64,000 nt of DNA from Zygaena filipendulae (Eukaryota; Arthropoda; Insecta; Lepidoptera; Zygaenidae), in the NCBI GenBank assembly GCA_907165275.2, contig OU015677.1:3658001-3722000 (forward strand). The letters are read 5' to 3'. This document shows, one piece after another, positions 44,867-55,655 of the stretch (positions within the stretch are counted from its first letter, which is position 1; each line of letters starts with the position of its first letter). The position numbers were made by a program, and so were the translations under genes. Below the pieces are notes generated by a model. That model did no database searches, had not been told where the DNA came from, and saw only the letters and a program-made list of their open reading frames with translations.

Positions 44867-45423
44867 TTATACAATAGATATCGAGAGAGGATAACAGAGC
44901 TGGTAGGTTAGTGATTTCTGTTGCTCTAGCAGGATACCCTTTAGCTTGCGCTGAAAGGTGAATCTACTAGCTGCATGTCTGACAGGAGGTGGGAGATCGT
45001 TCCAGCACTTCGATGCCGCAAACTTAAAACTTCCTCGAAACGCTGCGGTTCTGTGAGACGGAAGGATAGCCATAGCCTTGTATTTATACTCTCTGGATGA
45101 CCATTTTAACTTGGAGAATAGGTAGGCTGGTTCCTCCGACAGCACTAAGCCGAACAGCAAAGTAGCCAGGTGAAGCTTCCTACGCGCTTCCATGTTTAAT
45201 AGGCTTGCTTTACTCAAATATGGAGTAATGCGCGATCGTGGGGGGATCCGGAAACAAAAGCGTACGCATGCGTTTTGAACACGCTGTATCCACCATAAAC
45301 AACATCACAATAGTTTAGTCTGGACAATATGAGTGACTCACCAAGGTAGATACGTAAATCTTCACTAAGGTAGTCACGCATATTGTACAACACTTTGAGT
45401 CGGTAGAAGCAATTCCTAGTCAC
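44867..45423 (-). pseudogene. LINE C-terminal coding remnant, two frames
   Basis: Two overlapping fragments in different frames. One (45214-45423) contains RLKVLYNMRDYLSEDLRI and LILSRLNYCDVVYGG. The other (44867-45217) ends with KCWNDLPPPVRHAAS and RFTFQRKLK. These are typical of the region after the reverse transcriptase in many LINEs. They continue the element at 45462-46403 after frameshifts, so no functional protein is made. Confidence 0.75.
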
Positions 45424-45461
45424 TTCAAGAATGTGATTTTCAAAGCGAAGTTCGCTATCAA

Positions 45462-46403
45462 TCAGAAGCCCGACGTTTTTGCCTCTTCGACTCTGTCTAT
45501 CGGCTGCCCCATGATACTTATATTGTGGGTGGTTAGGGTCTCAAGTGTGTTACGGATTTGAGTTTTGGTCCCCAGTACCATATACTTCGATTTTTTAGGA
45601 TTCAAAACTATACAGTTTCTTTCTGACCAGGCCGCAATGTGATCGAGGTCTGCGTTGATACACTTCACTGTTTTCGTTATATCAGCTGATGTGCTCGAGG
45701 CGTATAGCTGCAAATCGTCAGCGTAGAGATGGTATTCATTATTCAGTCCACCAACAACATCTGCACTATATAGAATAAAAAGCAACGGCCCCAAGATGGA
45801 ACCTTGAGGTACTCCTCGTGGCACAGGACTCAGACAAGAACAGTGCGACGTACTCATCCTATGCAAGTTAATTATTTGAGCCCTACCAGAAAGATAGCTG
45901 TCGAACCATTTGATAGCGCTATGCTCAAATCCGTAAAAAGACATTTTAGATAATAGAAGAGGAATGCTTATGCAGTCAAAAGCCCTGGAGAAATGTAGTA
46001 GCACAAAGATGGTGCTTTTTCCCGTATCCCTAGCCTGATGTACACTGTCAATTATACCAAGCAAGGCAGTAGCTGTTGAGGGACTCTTACGGAATCCTGA
46101 CTGTAATTCAGGCAGAATCTTGTTCTCTTCCAGGTATTTTGACAGCTGATCACAGACAACTCTTTCTACTATCTTTGATGCACAAGGAAGAATACTTATA
46201 GGTCGCAGGTCTGATAGCAACGTGGGATTAGCTTTCTTAGGTAATGGCGTCACCTGAGCGATCTTCCAGTCCATTGGGAATGTCCCAGTTTCAATGCTTT
46301 TGTTGACAATAGCTGTCAGCACGTCCAGAGTCCTTGGTAATGTCATTAGTATCATATCAATAGATATTGAGTCAATACCTTCGGCATTGGTCTTAATATC
46401 CAT
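45462..46403 (-). pseudogene. LINE reverse transcriptase remnant
   Basis: 313 codons with LRPISILPCASKIVER, LQSGFRKSPSTATALL, VPQGSILGPLLFILY and the catalytic YHLYADDLQLYA, followed by NPKKSKYMVLG. The frame breaks near 45480, where the sequence continues in another frame, and it lacks the endonuclease at the 5' side. The substitution of F-A-D-type blocks (LLHFSRAFD where LLDFSKAFD is usual) removes a conserved catalytic aspartate, which by itself suggests inactivity. Confidence 0.85.
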
Positions 46404-46692
46404 TAGTATTTTTAAAACAGTTGTTGCTGTTACTGGTCTGATACTAAAAGTAGTTTGTCCGTGTCTGTTGAATTCATAGTACGTTCATCACGTCGGTATT
46501 ACCTGGTACATTTAAAAAGTGTCGGTTTATATCGTCCGTTTGGGCTGCAGGTGTCGGAGCGACCATTTACCTATCTCGATATGGTAGTACCTATATAATG
46601 CATAACAATGCGTAAGTAGGTACAAATAAAAAAAAAATTACATTACTAAAGGAAATAGCGCATTTATTTGCCCTTATTTGGTTATTATTAAA

Positions 46693-46900
46693 TCCTTACT
46701 AATATTATTTTAAGTGAAAATTTGTATGGATGAATGTTTGTTACTCTTTCACGCAAACACTACTAAATAGATTTTAATGAAACTTTATAATAATAAGGCA
46801 TTTACAATATACATAAAAATAACAGATGGGGTATTTTATATTCCGGAATTCCCGCAGGATATCCGAAACCAACGCGGGTGGAACCGTGGAGAACAGCTAG
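46693..46900 (+). mobile_element. Helitron-like element at the 3' end of receptor M4
   Basis: It starts TCCTTACTAATATTATTTTAAGTG and ends ACCGTGGAGAACAGCTAG. It is antisense to M4, with 14 bp to the stop codon. Confidence 0.72.
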
Positions 46901-46914
46901 TAGTTAATATAGCA

Positions 46915-47847
46915 TTAGTGTCTGAAGGGGATCATTTTCCTATATCTTCGTCTCATATACTCTGACCACAATTTTCTTGTATCGCTGTTACCAAAGACAC
47001 AGTAGACGATACAAATTGGGGTTGAAATATAAGATACACTATTAAAATACATATATGTAATCATTAAGTTACCAAGAGTGTGTCTGTCCTGTGCAAATTT
47101 GGAGGGATCATATTTCCAGGAATGCTGTGCACTATAATACAAGACGTTTATAACTATAACTAGTTGAACACAAAGTATGCAAATAACGTGTGCGGAAACA
47201 ATAGTGTACAAAACTACAAATCTGATCACCATATGCACAGTTTTCTTCACGTGCGCGTTACGAGACCTCCTAGCCTTGACGACGGACATAAGAATAGTGC
47301 AGTAGATTACTGAGCTTGTGCTCAGTATTAGGATATTTAAAATTAATGAAATTATTTCATGTACCACATTTGAATTAAATATGAAATAAGAAATTGAAAT
47401 AATTATTGCTGGAAAAAAATAAACGAAGATATACAAATAAGTGGGATACACATTTTCTGTAATGATGACTCGGACCAGCATCTGACGCATGTACAGAATA
47501 AATAAAATCATCCATTCTAATAAAATTAAATAAAAGTATTTTTGAATATAATTTGCAATAACAATAAACGTAATAGTATGATCTCTTCTAGAGTATCTAC
47601 TGAAAACGGTTCCATCGTAAACCAATAATGCAGTAACAAAGTGCAGCAGCACTCGGTTGTGTTCCTGCTGTCTCCATTTCTTGAACATCATGCACGTCAG
47701 CACGTGTGGGATGAAGAGGACGAAAGAAAGAAACAGACCTATTCCTTTCGCTGCAGTATATAGACATGCAGCTATCAGCATCTGATTTGAAAGTTCAATT
47801 ACCGTTTTGTCTGCAATTATGACAGTCATCACTCGAGAATCATTCAT
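46915..47847 (-). CDS. 7TM receptor M4, family-2-like GPCR
   Basis: 310 aa, single coding exon, closest to M3. It has sequon N2, seven membrane segments, ICL1 KKWRQQEHNRVLLHF, TM3 LLEWMILFILYMRQMLVRV, ICL3 KARRSRNAHVKK, third extracellular loop with SWKYDPSKF, and tail YCVFGNSDTRKLWSEYMRRR. Differences from M3 cluster in the N-terminus and extracellular loops. The ATG is at 47847; the frame is open upstream to a TTG at 47928. The Helitron-like element that sits upstream of M1-M3 is absent here; only a TATTATTAATAAATAG scar-like sequence is seen at about 48025-48041. Confidence 0.85.
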   Translation of the reverse strand: MNDSRVMTVIIADKTVIELSNQMLIAACLYTAAKGIGLFLSFVLFIPHVLTCMMFKKWRQQEHNRVLLHFVTALLVYDGTVFSRYSRRDHTITFIVIANYIQKYFYLILLEWMILFILYMRQMLVRVIITENVYPTYLYIFVYFFPAIIISISYFIFNSNVVHEIISLILNILILSTSSVIYCTILMSVVKARRSRNAHVKKTVHMVIRFVVLYTIVSAHVICILCVQLVIVINVLYYSAQHSWKYDPSKFAQDRHTLGNLMITYMYFNSVSYISTPICIVYCVFGNSDTRKLWSEYMRRRYRKMIPFRH

Positions 47848-47999
47848 TGTTGAAATTGCCTGCAGGCAGATTAAAGGTACGTAGTTCAATCGGCGGATCT
47901 CGCTTCTCCTGCGACCAGACACGGCCAAGTTACCAGAAGGCTATGCTGAATATTTTTCACTTGATCCTGAAACATTAATTCGAATTAATTCATTTATTA

Positions 48000-49420
48000 A
48001 GAACACGTGTATTCACCTACCTACTATTATTAATAAATAGAAAAAGCGATAGAAAGATTCCGGAGTCACCCGTTACATTTCAACAGCCCGCCAGCAGAAT
48101 ATTTGCCATCTTTATATTATTATGCTTACTTTTGCTAACATTGAAAAAAAATGTTTTGTTTATTCCTGTAAAATGTTAATATAAAATATCGGACTGCGTT
48201 GAATGTTGAGAATTTTTCAATGTTTGTTATAAAATGAAATAGGTATAATTAATTAAACAACGTACACGTATGAACTACAATTTATAATATAGGCTGATGT
48301 TTTGAACTAACTGTTTGTTCCGTTTATATTTTAAAAAAACTGGTCAAGAGCGAGTCAGGCTCACTCAATTTGGGTTCTGTACATACTGAAACAAATATTT
48401 CCGGCAACATATCGAACGAACCTGCGGTTTTCCTGTGATTTATGGCATTAAGCCGTAAACAATCCAGCGCAATGTGTCTCCAATACAATGAGCTCGTCGC
48501 TAAAGGTGCAGATGCGGACGTTTTTAATTGTAATCTTAGGGTAAACTTAAAAAAATATCAACGACTACCTCCATCGAACTTGCTAATTGTGCCTCTATTG
48601 TTTCTAATTTTCTGAGATCCATTATGTATCGCAATAAATTTGAAATTGTATATACGTAGGTATTTGCTCGATATTTTTAAATGTGGTGTGCATATTTCTG
48701 GTTTGTGGTCTGAACATTACTATAATTTTAATAAAAATTGTTATGACTACGATCTGTTTTGTGTACTTAAATAAAAGTAAAAAGTCAAAAATAGATAATA
48801 ATTTATATCTAAAATTAAGAGCTTTGATTTAGTTTAGAAACCTAGGAGAAAGGGAAGAGGAGCGCTCTTCCTGAAAAGGATTCTTTTAATCTACTTTATT
48901 GACAAACTAGGTAGGTACCTATTTCATTAAAATGCACTTCATCAAGATTTATTAATATGTACTTCAGCCATGTCCTGGTAATAGATGACTGAATAATCTA
49001 ATATTTTTAAGAGAAGTGCTTAAGGAAGCACATTTATTTTGGTAGGAATAGGCAAAAGTTAATATAAGTAAAAATCTCATTTTTTATGTATACCTAAGTA
49101 GTACATCATTATATTTTTAGGCCACGTATAGATTTCGAGAAAAACCTCTGTGATTCACGGACGGGCACTGGAGTGGTTTTTAGTTTCATTTTGATATTGA
49201 AAGAAAAGCAGCACCCTAAAAATAAATCACAACCAATTCATTACAGTTTCACGATAAGGCAAAAATATAACGATAATCTTTATTCCAATAAGTGTAATAT
49301 TAACAACAACGCATCACTATATATATATATTATTAAACAAACTCCTCCGCCTGGTCGGTCTGTCTGTCTGTTCACGATAAACAGGAAAACTGCTGCACGA
49401 ATTTTCAACCGGTTTTCGAC
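48000..49420. other. Block A, unit 4, left arm of an inverted duplication
   Basis: Non-coding counterpart of 20712-22060. The part 48777-49083 is repeated in inverted orientation at 55918-56236 with about 97% identity by eye. Both share differences not seen in other units, for example AGGTAGGTACCTATTTC. Confidence 0.75.
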
Positions 49421-49823
49421 CCGTGGTTTCCCCGTGTTAATTTCAGAGTTCCCGCAGGAATTCCGGGGTAAAAAGTACCCTATATGTTAATCTGATGTAT
49501 AAGCTATATTATTGTAAAGTTTCATTTAAATCCATCCAGTAGTTTTTGTGTGAAAGAGTAACAAACATCCATCCATCCGTCTATCCATCCATTCATACAA
49601 ACTTCATTCTTACAAACTTTCGCGTTTATAATATTAGTAGGATTAATTCAAACTGTCAAGAATTGACGCAGTGTGACCATCAATGTACTGGGGATCGGAA
49701 GTTTTTCATTATTTGGAGGAGCTGATTCGCAGGAGTGAGACTGACCAGCTAAGAAGTCAAGCAGCAGGAAATTTTTCTTACATGTGTGTAGACCATTTTA
49801 ACAATGAATGATTCTCTAGAAAG
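49421..49823 (+). repeat. Leader block of the N-type gene, rejoined to block A
   Basis: It matches 23456-23838, the Helitron-like element and 5' leader of N1, but directly follows sequence matching 22060. About 1.4 kb (block B) is missing between them. The leader ends in ACCATTTTAACAATGAATG. Confidence 0.8.
49804..49821 (+). pseudogene. N-type receptor relic, six codons
   Basis: The start codon and first six codons of the N-type gene (through CTCTAGAA) are intact. The sequence then switches to the inverted copy of block C/B at 49822. The receptor body is gone. A short fused frame continues into repeat sequence and stops soon after. This is the unit-4 counterpart of N1. Confidence 0.85.
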
Positions 49824-50925
49824 TACTTTTTACCCCGGAATTCCTGTGGGAACTCTGAAATTAACACGGGTGAAACCACGGGTCACAACTAGTTACATAA
49901 TATACTCGGATCAAATATTGGTGCTTGGTGCTCACAATGCCACTGATGTTTATCACTGACTTCCCGGATTTATATAAAAATAATTGCCAAAATGTAGTTA
50001 CATCTAATACATTAGTTTTATGATAAGAGAAATTAACGATATTATTTTTATCTTCATGAATAATAATAATAATCCACTTCACAACACACAGATCTATTTG
50101 ATCTCACACTAAGCTATAAGCTTGTGTCTTGGAAAACCAAGCATGAATGACGAAAAAATATATAATTATCTGTGATTTTTTGTTTCCATTACGACGCAAA
50201 GCAAAGTAGAACAATGCTTGAGGAGCGACAGAGAAGAGACTGTTTCATTCGATACTAGTTACAGCTGTTCACGCGCGGTTTCATTCATGTGAGTTTTCAG
50301 ACCTCCCCAGAGACTCTATAAAGTCTAAAGTATCCTATGTTATTCAGAAATACTGCAGCCTCCTTTCCGTTGAACAATTTTTGGACTCGGTTCAGTATTG
50401 AGACTGAGAGAGATTACCCCCTCCATCCAAACGTATAGTTATTAGCTAGTTGAGTAACTAAACTTGATCCAAACTTAGAAACTTACAATTTTACAAACTT
50501 AACCTCTATCTATATCTATACTTATAATAAAACTGTAGAGAGGTCAATTCTGTACATTGAATATATATTCAAAATTAATATTGGAGGATGAATGGTGATC
50601 GATACTAATGCCAAAAATGCAATCAGTAAATTTTTTGTCTGTCTGTCTGTCTGTCTGTCTGTATGTGCACGCATGGGTCAAAAACTACTGAAGGGATTTT
50701 AACCAAACTTGGTACCATTGTAGTTCATACTCCTGGGCAGGTTATAGGCTATATAACATAACCCTAAGACACATAGGAGCTGAGCGGTGACGATAAGTTT
50801 CAAGCAAGTCGGATGAAAATGCGCTTTCGAGCTCTTATCGTTTACTCAATCACGCAAAAACGGCTTAACGGATTTGGATTAAATTTTGCATACACGTTGT
50901 CAGGGGTACAGAGAAGGACATAGGG
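49822..50925 (-). repeat. Inverted block C and B
   Basis: This is the reverse complement of about 23515-22380, in order, including the Helitron-like end (TAACACGGGTGAAACCACGGGTCACAACTAG), the (GTCT)n run at about 50636-50660, and GCGCTTTCGAGCTC. It continues across the retrotransposon to about 55917. Confidence 0.85.
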
Positions 50926-51045
50926 TGTTGTAATGTAGGTAGTTACATATGATTAATAAAAATGATGTCGGGTATTAAAAAATAATTAAATAATATATCA
51001 GTGATGCATGAACCGCTATACGAGTTGTTTCATTTAAACATAACA
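50926..51045 (+). repeat. 5' LTR
   Basis: 120 bp, TGTTGTAATG...ACATAACA. By reading, it is identical at every base to the 3' LTR. Confidence 0.95.
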
Positions 51046-51063
51046 TGGTGTCAGGTGTGAAAA
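51046..51063 (+). other. Primer-binding-site-like sequence
   Basis: TGGTGTCAGGTGTGAAAA follows the 5' LTR directly, where a tRNA primer would pair. The TGG start fits a tRNA CCA end. I cannot assign the tRNA. Confidence 0.6.
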
Positions 51064-51107
51064 AACTAGTGTAATTGATAAGTGATACGGGGTTTACAAA
51101 AAATAAA

Positions 51108-54100
51108 ATGTCAACACAGAGTTCCAGAAGTGATAAAAGTGATAAAAATGAATCGGGTACAAAATTTACAAGTATTCAACAGCCGCCGCCCATGTTGGAC
51201 ACAGGCAACATGGCGAACAATTGGCGCGATTGGAAAAAATCATTTGAGTGGTACATGATTGCATCAGGGCGAGACAAAGCGTCGAGTCGCGAGAAATGGG
51301 CGCTATTCTTACACGTCATCGGGAAGTGCGGCCGAGAAATATATGAGGAGCTAGATTTCACGGCGTCCGAAGAGAACAATTATGATGTACTTTTTAAGAA
51401 GTTCGAGAAGAGGTGTGACCCACAAAAGAATATAAACTATGAAAGGCATGTGTTTTTTGAATGCTATCAACAAAAAGATCAAATATTTGAAAAGTACCTG
51501 GCTACTTTGAAAATAAAAAGTAAGTCGTGTGAATTTGGACATCTAAAGGAAAGTTTGATTCTGACACAAATGATTCGAGGATTAACTGATGCGCAGTTAA
51601 GAGAGAGATTGTTACGCAATCCGGGGCTAAAGTTGGAAGAAGCGACCGCATGGTGTCGAGCCGCAGAATCAGCCAACAAGCAAGCCGCGAGTGTTGGCGG
51701 GGCGATACCGACCGCGGATTCGGCCGCGGCGCCCGCGCACTCGAGCCAGGGAGCCGCCGCCGACATCGAGCCGCTGCGAGCGCGCGCCCGCCGCCACCCG
51801 CCGCTGCCGCCGCCGCGCGCCTGGGCCGCGGGGGGGCCGCGCCGCGCCGCTGCTGGCACCGAGCAGCCGCAGCGTGCGCCGCGACCGCTCGACCAAACTC
51901 AGCGACGACGACGTTGTTTTAATTGTGATTATGAGCATGAGGCAAACCGGTGTCCCGCCTATAATGTGCAGTGTTTTAAGTGCAACAAGAGCGGTCATTA
52001 CGCAAAGTGCTGTCGATCTAATCGCTTTGTGCGCGAGTTATATCAATATTCAGATGACGTTAGTGACGTGGAGGACTTAATTATCAATGGGATCGAAATC
52101 AACAGTATAGACAGTAAATGTTGGTATGAAGTAATTAAGGTAAACAATGTTCCTATACGGTTTAAATTAGATAGCGGTGCGGACGCGTGTATTATGTCAA
52201 TTGCGAGTTATAGGAAGGCCGGCTTCACCGATCGCATGCTTCAATCTACGGAAGTAGTGCTCAGAGAGGTAAGTAAAAACCCATTGCCGACATCTGGATG
52301 TTTCACAGCGCAATTATGTTACAAAAATATAGTTATTTCACAGAAAATATATGTACTAAATGTCAATTGTGGTAATTTACTATCAAGAGAGGCTTGTGTT
52401 CAATTAAACTTAATAAAGAGATTAAATGAAATTAGTAGCATTGAAAATCAAAATTGGTTTACTAAATACAGAGAAGTATTCGAAGGGATTGGACGGTTGC
52501 CGGGCGTTCATAAATTAGTATTGGATGAGTCGGTTCCTCCTGTAGTTAGAGGCTCGCGAAAAATTCCTATCAAATTGAGGCCGAAGTTGAAAGAGGAATT
52601 AAGTCGTCTTCAAAAAAATAACATAATAACCGTAGTGAACGAACCTACTGACTGGGTGTCAAACATTGTATTGGTCGAGAAAGCGGATGGCAAACTTCGG
52701 ATTTGTTTAGATCCTCAGCATCTGAACCGAGCTATAAAACGTAGTCACTTTCAACTTCCTACACTGGAGGAATTAACAGCTAATCTTTCAGGAGCTAAAT
52801 ATTTCAGTGTGCTCGACGCCAGCAAAGGGTTTTATATGGTTGAACTCGATGAGCAGAGTTCAAGGGTCTGCACATTCGCCACGCCATTCGGTCGTTACAG
52901 ATTTTTGAGGCTACCGTTTGGGATATCGAGTGCGAGTGAAGTTTTTCATAATATCATGTACAAATTGTTTTCAATGGAGGGGGTAGAGATTTATATCGAC
53001 GATTTCATTATCTATGGTAGCACAAGAGCTGAACATGACTCCAGGTTACAGGTGGTGCTCGAAAGAGCAGCTAAAAATGGAGTTAGATTCAACAAAGAAA
53101 AATGTCGTATAGCAGTGAAAGAAGTAAAATTCCTAGGCCATATATTTGATAGCAATGGGATGCGGCCAGATCCGGAACGAGTTCAGTCTATTGTGGATAT
53201 TTCAGCACCAAAAACAAAAAAGGAGTTGGAGAGATTTATGGGTATGGCAAACTACCTGTCACGCTTTATAAATAACTATGCAGATCTTGTGGAACCTCTC
53301 CGAGATTTAATGAGAAAGGATAAGCTCTTCGAGTGGTCTGAGTCGCACGAGGCAGTATTTAACAGAATAAAATATCATATATCGAAAGCGCCAACCCTAC
53401 GATATTACAATCCGAACGAGCCGGTGACGGTGTCCGTGGATGCGAGCTCGCGCGGGCTGGGCGCGTGCCTACTGCAGGGAGGCCGGCCCATCGCGTTCGC
53501 CGCGCGCACGCTCACGCCCGCCGAGACGAGGTGGGCGCAGATTGAAAAGGAATTACTTGCAATACTATTTGGATGTCAGCGCTTTCATCAATTCATTTAC
53601 GGTCACGAGCAAGTAACAGTCGAGAGCGACCATAAGCCCCTGGAGGCCATTTTTAAAAAACCATTAAATGAAACTCCGATTCGACTACAAAGAATGCTCC
53701 TTCGCCTACAAAAATACTCACTGACTATTTGTTATGTACCGGGAAAGCTAATGTACGTTGCCGACACGCTGTCCCGAGCGACCACTGTTCGAGCGAATTC
53801 GGTCGATGAGAAGGTGCAAGAAATGATATGTTCACATGTAGATACGCTAATACAAAATGTTAATTTTAGTGATGAAAAATTGGAGTTGGTGAGACAGGCG
53901 ACTCAGAAGGATCGAGGCCTATGTACGGTAATAGAATACTATATGAAGGGATGGCCGCATACGAAAAGTCTAGTTAACAGCCAAGCGAAGCCGTTCTGGG
54001 AGATCAGGGACGAGATTCATGTAATTGATGGTATAGTATTTCGAAATGATAAAGTTCTGATTCCCTTTAGTCTGCGCGGCGAGATGGTACACAGAGCCCA

Positions 54101-55262
54101 CGAGGGACACCTCGGGATCGATAAATGTAAGAGGCGGGCGAGAGAAGTGATGTGGTGGCCAGGGATGGGCGGAGAGATCGAGCGAGCCGTGCGAGCGTGC
54201 AATGCGTGCGCCGAGCGCCGCAGCGAGCAGCCGCGCGAGCCGCTCACGCCGCATGAGCTGCCCGGCGGGCCGTGGCAGGCGCTGGCTGCAGACATATTTC
54301 AAGTTAAAAATAAACAGTATTTACTAGTGGTGGACTACTACTCAAAGTACGTAGAAGTGGCCTCACTGTCAGATCTAACGAGTAAAACGACAGTGAGTCA
54401 ACTGAAAGCACTGTTTGCCAGACACGGAATACCAAAAAAACTGATTACCGATAATGGGTTGCAATTTGTATCCGAAGAATTTAAAAAATTTAGAAATGAG
54501 TGGGAGTTTACACACGTAACGAGCTCGCCGTACTATCCTCGTTCCAATGGCCTCGCGGAGAGAAACGTGCAAACGATCAAAAACATAATTTATAAATCAC
54601 AGAGAGACAACACAGATGTTTACTTGGCTCTATTGAACTTTAGAAACGCACCAGTTACCGGAGAGGAATACTCACCCGCTCAATTGTTAATGGGAAGACG
54701 CTTAAACACGCGATTACCAACATGCAACAATTTGTTAACACCTAAAATACCAAATAGAACTAACATAAATCAATCCCGCGCAGCAAAGTTACAAAGTACA
54801 AAACAATACTATGATCGCAGCACGCGACCACTGAGGCCGCTCGAAGGGGGTGAGCACGTGCGCATTCGAGAGCCGTGCCGTGGAGTAGGGGGCGGCGCAG
54901 GCGCCGGGCGCTGGGTGCGGGCGCGCGTGGCCGAGCCGCCCGGCCCGCGCCAGCCGCGCTCCTACTGGGTGCAGACACCGGACGGCCGGCGGTTCAGGCG
55001 AAATAGACAGCACATAATGATTTCACGGCCAGCGTCCCCGCCGCCGTCCAACCCGAACCATGATAGTAACATAAGCACTCGCGGTAACGATAGGCAAAGT
55101 AGAAAAGATTATGATGACCTAGGATTCTATGCTGGTACAGGAGCAGCACCCTTCTGCACCGCTAATAACGAATTACAGCGTCCACCAGGCCGCTATACTA
55201 GCTCTGGAAGACGAGTCATCACTCCACAACGATTCTCTCATTCGAGATACAATAATAAGTAA
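51108..55262 (+). CDS. Retrotransposon gag-pol polyprotein (1,384 aa)
   Basis: One uninterrupted frame encodes everything needed for retrotransposition. Domain order with approximate residues: gag ~25-200; a GC-rich Ala/Arg/Pro linker ~205-265; zinc knuckles ~270-303 (the first with C-x2-C-x3-H-x4-C spacing); aspartic protease with LDSGAD at ~354; reverse transcriptase with catalytic YIDD at ~629-632; RNase H beginning near D778 (VDASSRG); integrase with an H-H-C-C zinc finger (~994-1030) and a D-D-E core (D ~1062, D ~1117 in ITDNG, E ~1152 in NGLAERN); then a GC-rich basic C-terminus. The ATG at 51108 was chosen because upstream codons reach only a TTG. Gag and pol share one frame, so no frameshift is needed. 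No nonsense or frameshift damage is seen. Confidence 0.95.
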   Translation: MSTQSSRSDKSDKNESGTKFTSIQQPPPMLDTGNMANNWRDWKKSFEWYMIASGRDKASSREKWALFLHVIGKCGREIYEELDFTASEENNYDVLFKKFEKRCDPQKNINYERHVFFECYQQKDQIFEKYLATLKIKSKSCEFGHLKESLILTQMIRGLTDAQLRERLLRNPGLKLEEATAWCRAAESANKQAASVGGAIPTADSAAAPAHSSQGAAADIEPLRARARRHPPLPPPRAWAAGGPRRAAAGTEQPQRAPRPLDQTQRRRRCFNCDYEHEANRCPAYNVQCFKCNKSGHYAKCCRSNRFVRELYQYSDDVSDVEDLIINGIEINSIDSKCWYEVIKVNNVPIRFKLDSGADACIMSIASYRKAGFTDRMLQSTEVVLREVSKNPLPTSGCFTAQLCYKNIVISQKIYVLNVNCGNLLSREACVQLNLIKRLNEISSIENQNWFTKYREVFEGIGRLPGVHKLVLDESVPPVVRGSRKIPIKLRPKLKEELSRLQKNNIITVVNEPTDWVSNIVLVEKADGKLRICLDPQHLNRAIKRSHFQLPTLEELTANLSGAKYFSVLDASKGFYMVELDEQSSRVCTFATPFGRYRFLRLPFGISSASEVFHNIMYKLFSMEGVEIYIDDFIIYGSTRAEHDSRLQVVLERAAKNGVRFNKEKCRIAVKEVKFLGHIFDSNGMRPDPERVQSIVDISAPKTKKELERFMGMANYLSRFINNYADLVEPLRDLMRKDKLFEWSESHEAVFNRIKYHISKAPTLRYYNPNEPVTVSVDASSRGLGACLLQGGRPIAFAARTLTPAETRWAQIEKELLAILFGCQRFHQFIYGHEQVTVESDHKPLEAIFKKPLNETPIRLQRMLLRLQKYSLTICYVPGKLMYVADTLSRATTVRANSVDEKVQEMICSHVDTLIQNVNFSDEKLELVRQATQKDRGLCTVIEYYMKGWPHTKSLVNSQAKPFWEIRDEIHVIDGIVFRNDKVLIPFSLRGEMVHRAHEGHLGIDKCKRRAREVMWWPGMGGEIERAVRACNACAERRSEQPREPLTPHELPGGPWQALAADIFQVKNKQYLLVVDYYSKYVEVASLSDLTSKTTVSQLKALFARHGIPKKLITDNGLQFVSEEFKKFRNEWEFTHVTSSPYYPRSNGLAERNVQTIKNIIYKSQRDNTDVYLALLNFRNAPVTGEEYSPAQLLMGRRLNTRLPTCNNLLTPKIPNRTNINQSRAAKLQSTKQYYDRSTRPLRPLEGGEHVRIREPCRGVGGGAGAGRWVRARVAEPPGPRQPRSYWVQTPDGRRFRRNRQHIMISRPASPPPSNPNHDSNISTRGNDRQSRKDYDDLGFYAGTGAAPFCTANNELQRPPGRYTSSGRRVITPQRFSHSRYNNK

Positions 55263-55519
55263 TAATAAGTAATAGATATTGAATATGATTATAAAATAAA
55301 TAAGGTATTCCTTCTTATAGCATGGATAAGAAAAGTAATGCAAAATTGTTATGATAATAAATAAGAAAAGTAATCCAAAAATTTGTTATGATATGGTTAT
55401 GATAATAAAACTTATTAATAAAAAAGTAATAATTGTAATTGCTTCAAGATATTATGTATGCAGCAAATATAAAAAAACAAAATAAAACATACTTGATGAT
55501 TGTACCTACTTATTTGTAT

Positions 55520-55530
55520 AAGGAGAGAGA
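55520..55530 (+). other. Polypurine tract
   Basis: AAGGAGAGAGA lies immediately before the 3' LTR, the expected primer for plus-strand DNA synthesis. Confidence 0.85.
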
Positions 55531-55650
55531 TGTTGTAATGTAGGTAGTTACATATGATTAATAAAAATGATGTCGGGTATTAAAAAATAATTAAATAATA
55601 TATCAGTGATGCATGAACCGCTATACGAGTTGTTTCATTTAAACATAACA
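55531..55650 (+). repeat. 3' LTR
   Basis: 120 bp, identical to the 5' LTR, and followed by the TAGGG target duplication. Confidence 0.95.
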
Positions 55651-55655
55651 TAGGG

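Larger units (their letters stand above)
44651..46545 (-). mobile_element. 5'-truncated LINE on the minus strand
   Basis: Non-LTR element whose coding remnants run from about 46480 down to 44867. A run of 13 A (minus strand) near 44693-44706 marks the probable 3' end. Flanks match the spacer at about 17440 on the left and about 18808 on the right, so host spacer sequence between those points (corresponding to about 32045-32390 in unit 2) is missing here. Exact ends and target duplication could not be set. Confidence 0.7.
50926..55650 (+). mobile_element. Complete Ty3/gypsy LTR retrotransposon, mag-like
   Basis: 4,725 bp, bounded by identical 120-bp LTRs and by the 5-bp target duplication TAGGG (50921-50925 and 55651-55655). 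It lies inside a Helitron-like element: GACATAGGG before it and TAGGGTACTTTTTATCCCGG after it are halves of one sequence. It has one long gag-pol frame and no envelope gene. Very short LTRs and a fused gag-pol suggest the mag lineage known from silkworm; that placement is inferred. Confidence 0.95.

Noticed and set aside
51479..51998. Several Arg/Ala/Pro-rich frames overlapping the gag region
   Set aside because: They are shadow frames created by the GC-rich linker of the gag-pol gene.
53970..55013. Minus-strand frames opposite integrase and the pol C-terminus
   Set aside because: They are shadows of the gag-pol frame with GC-driven composition and no domain.
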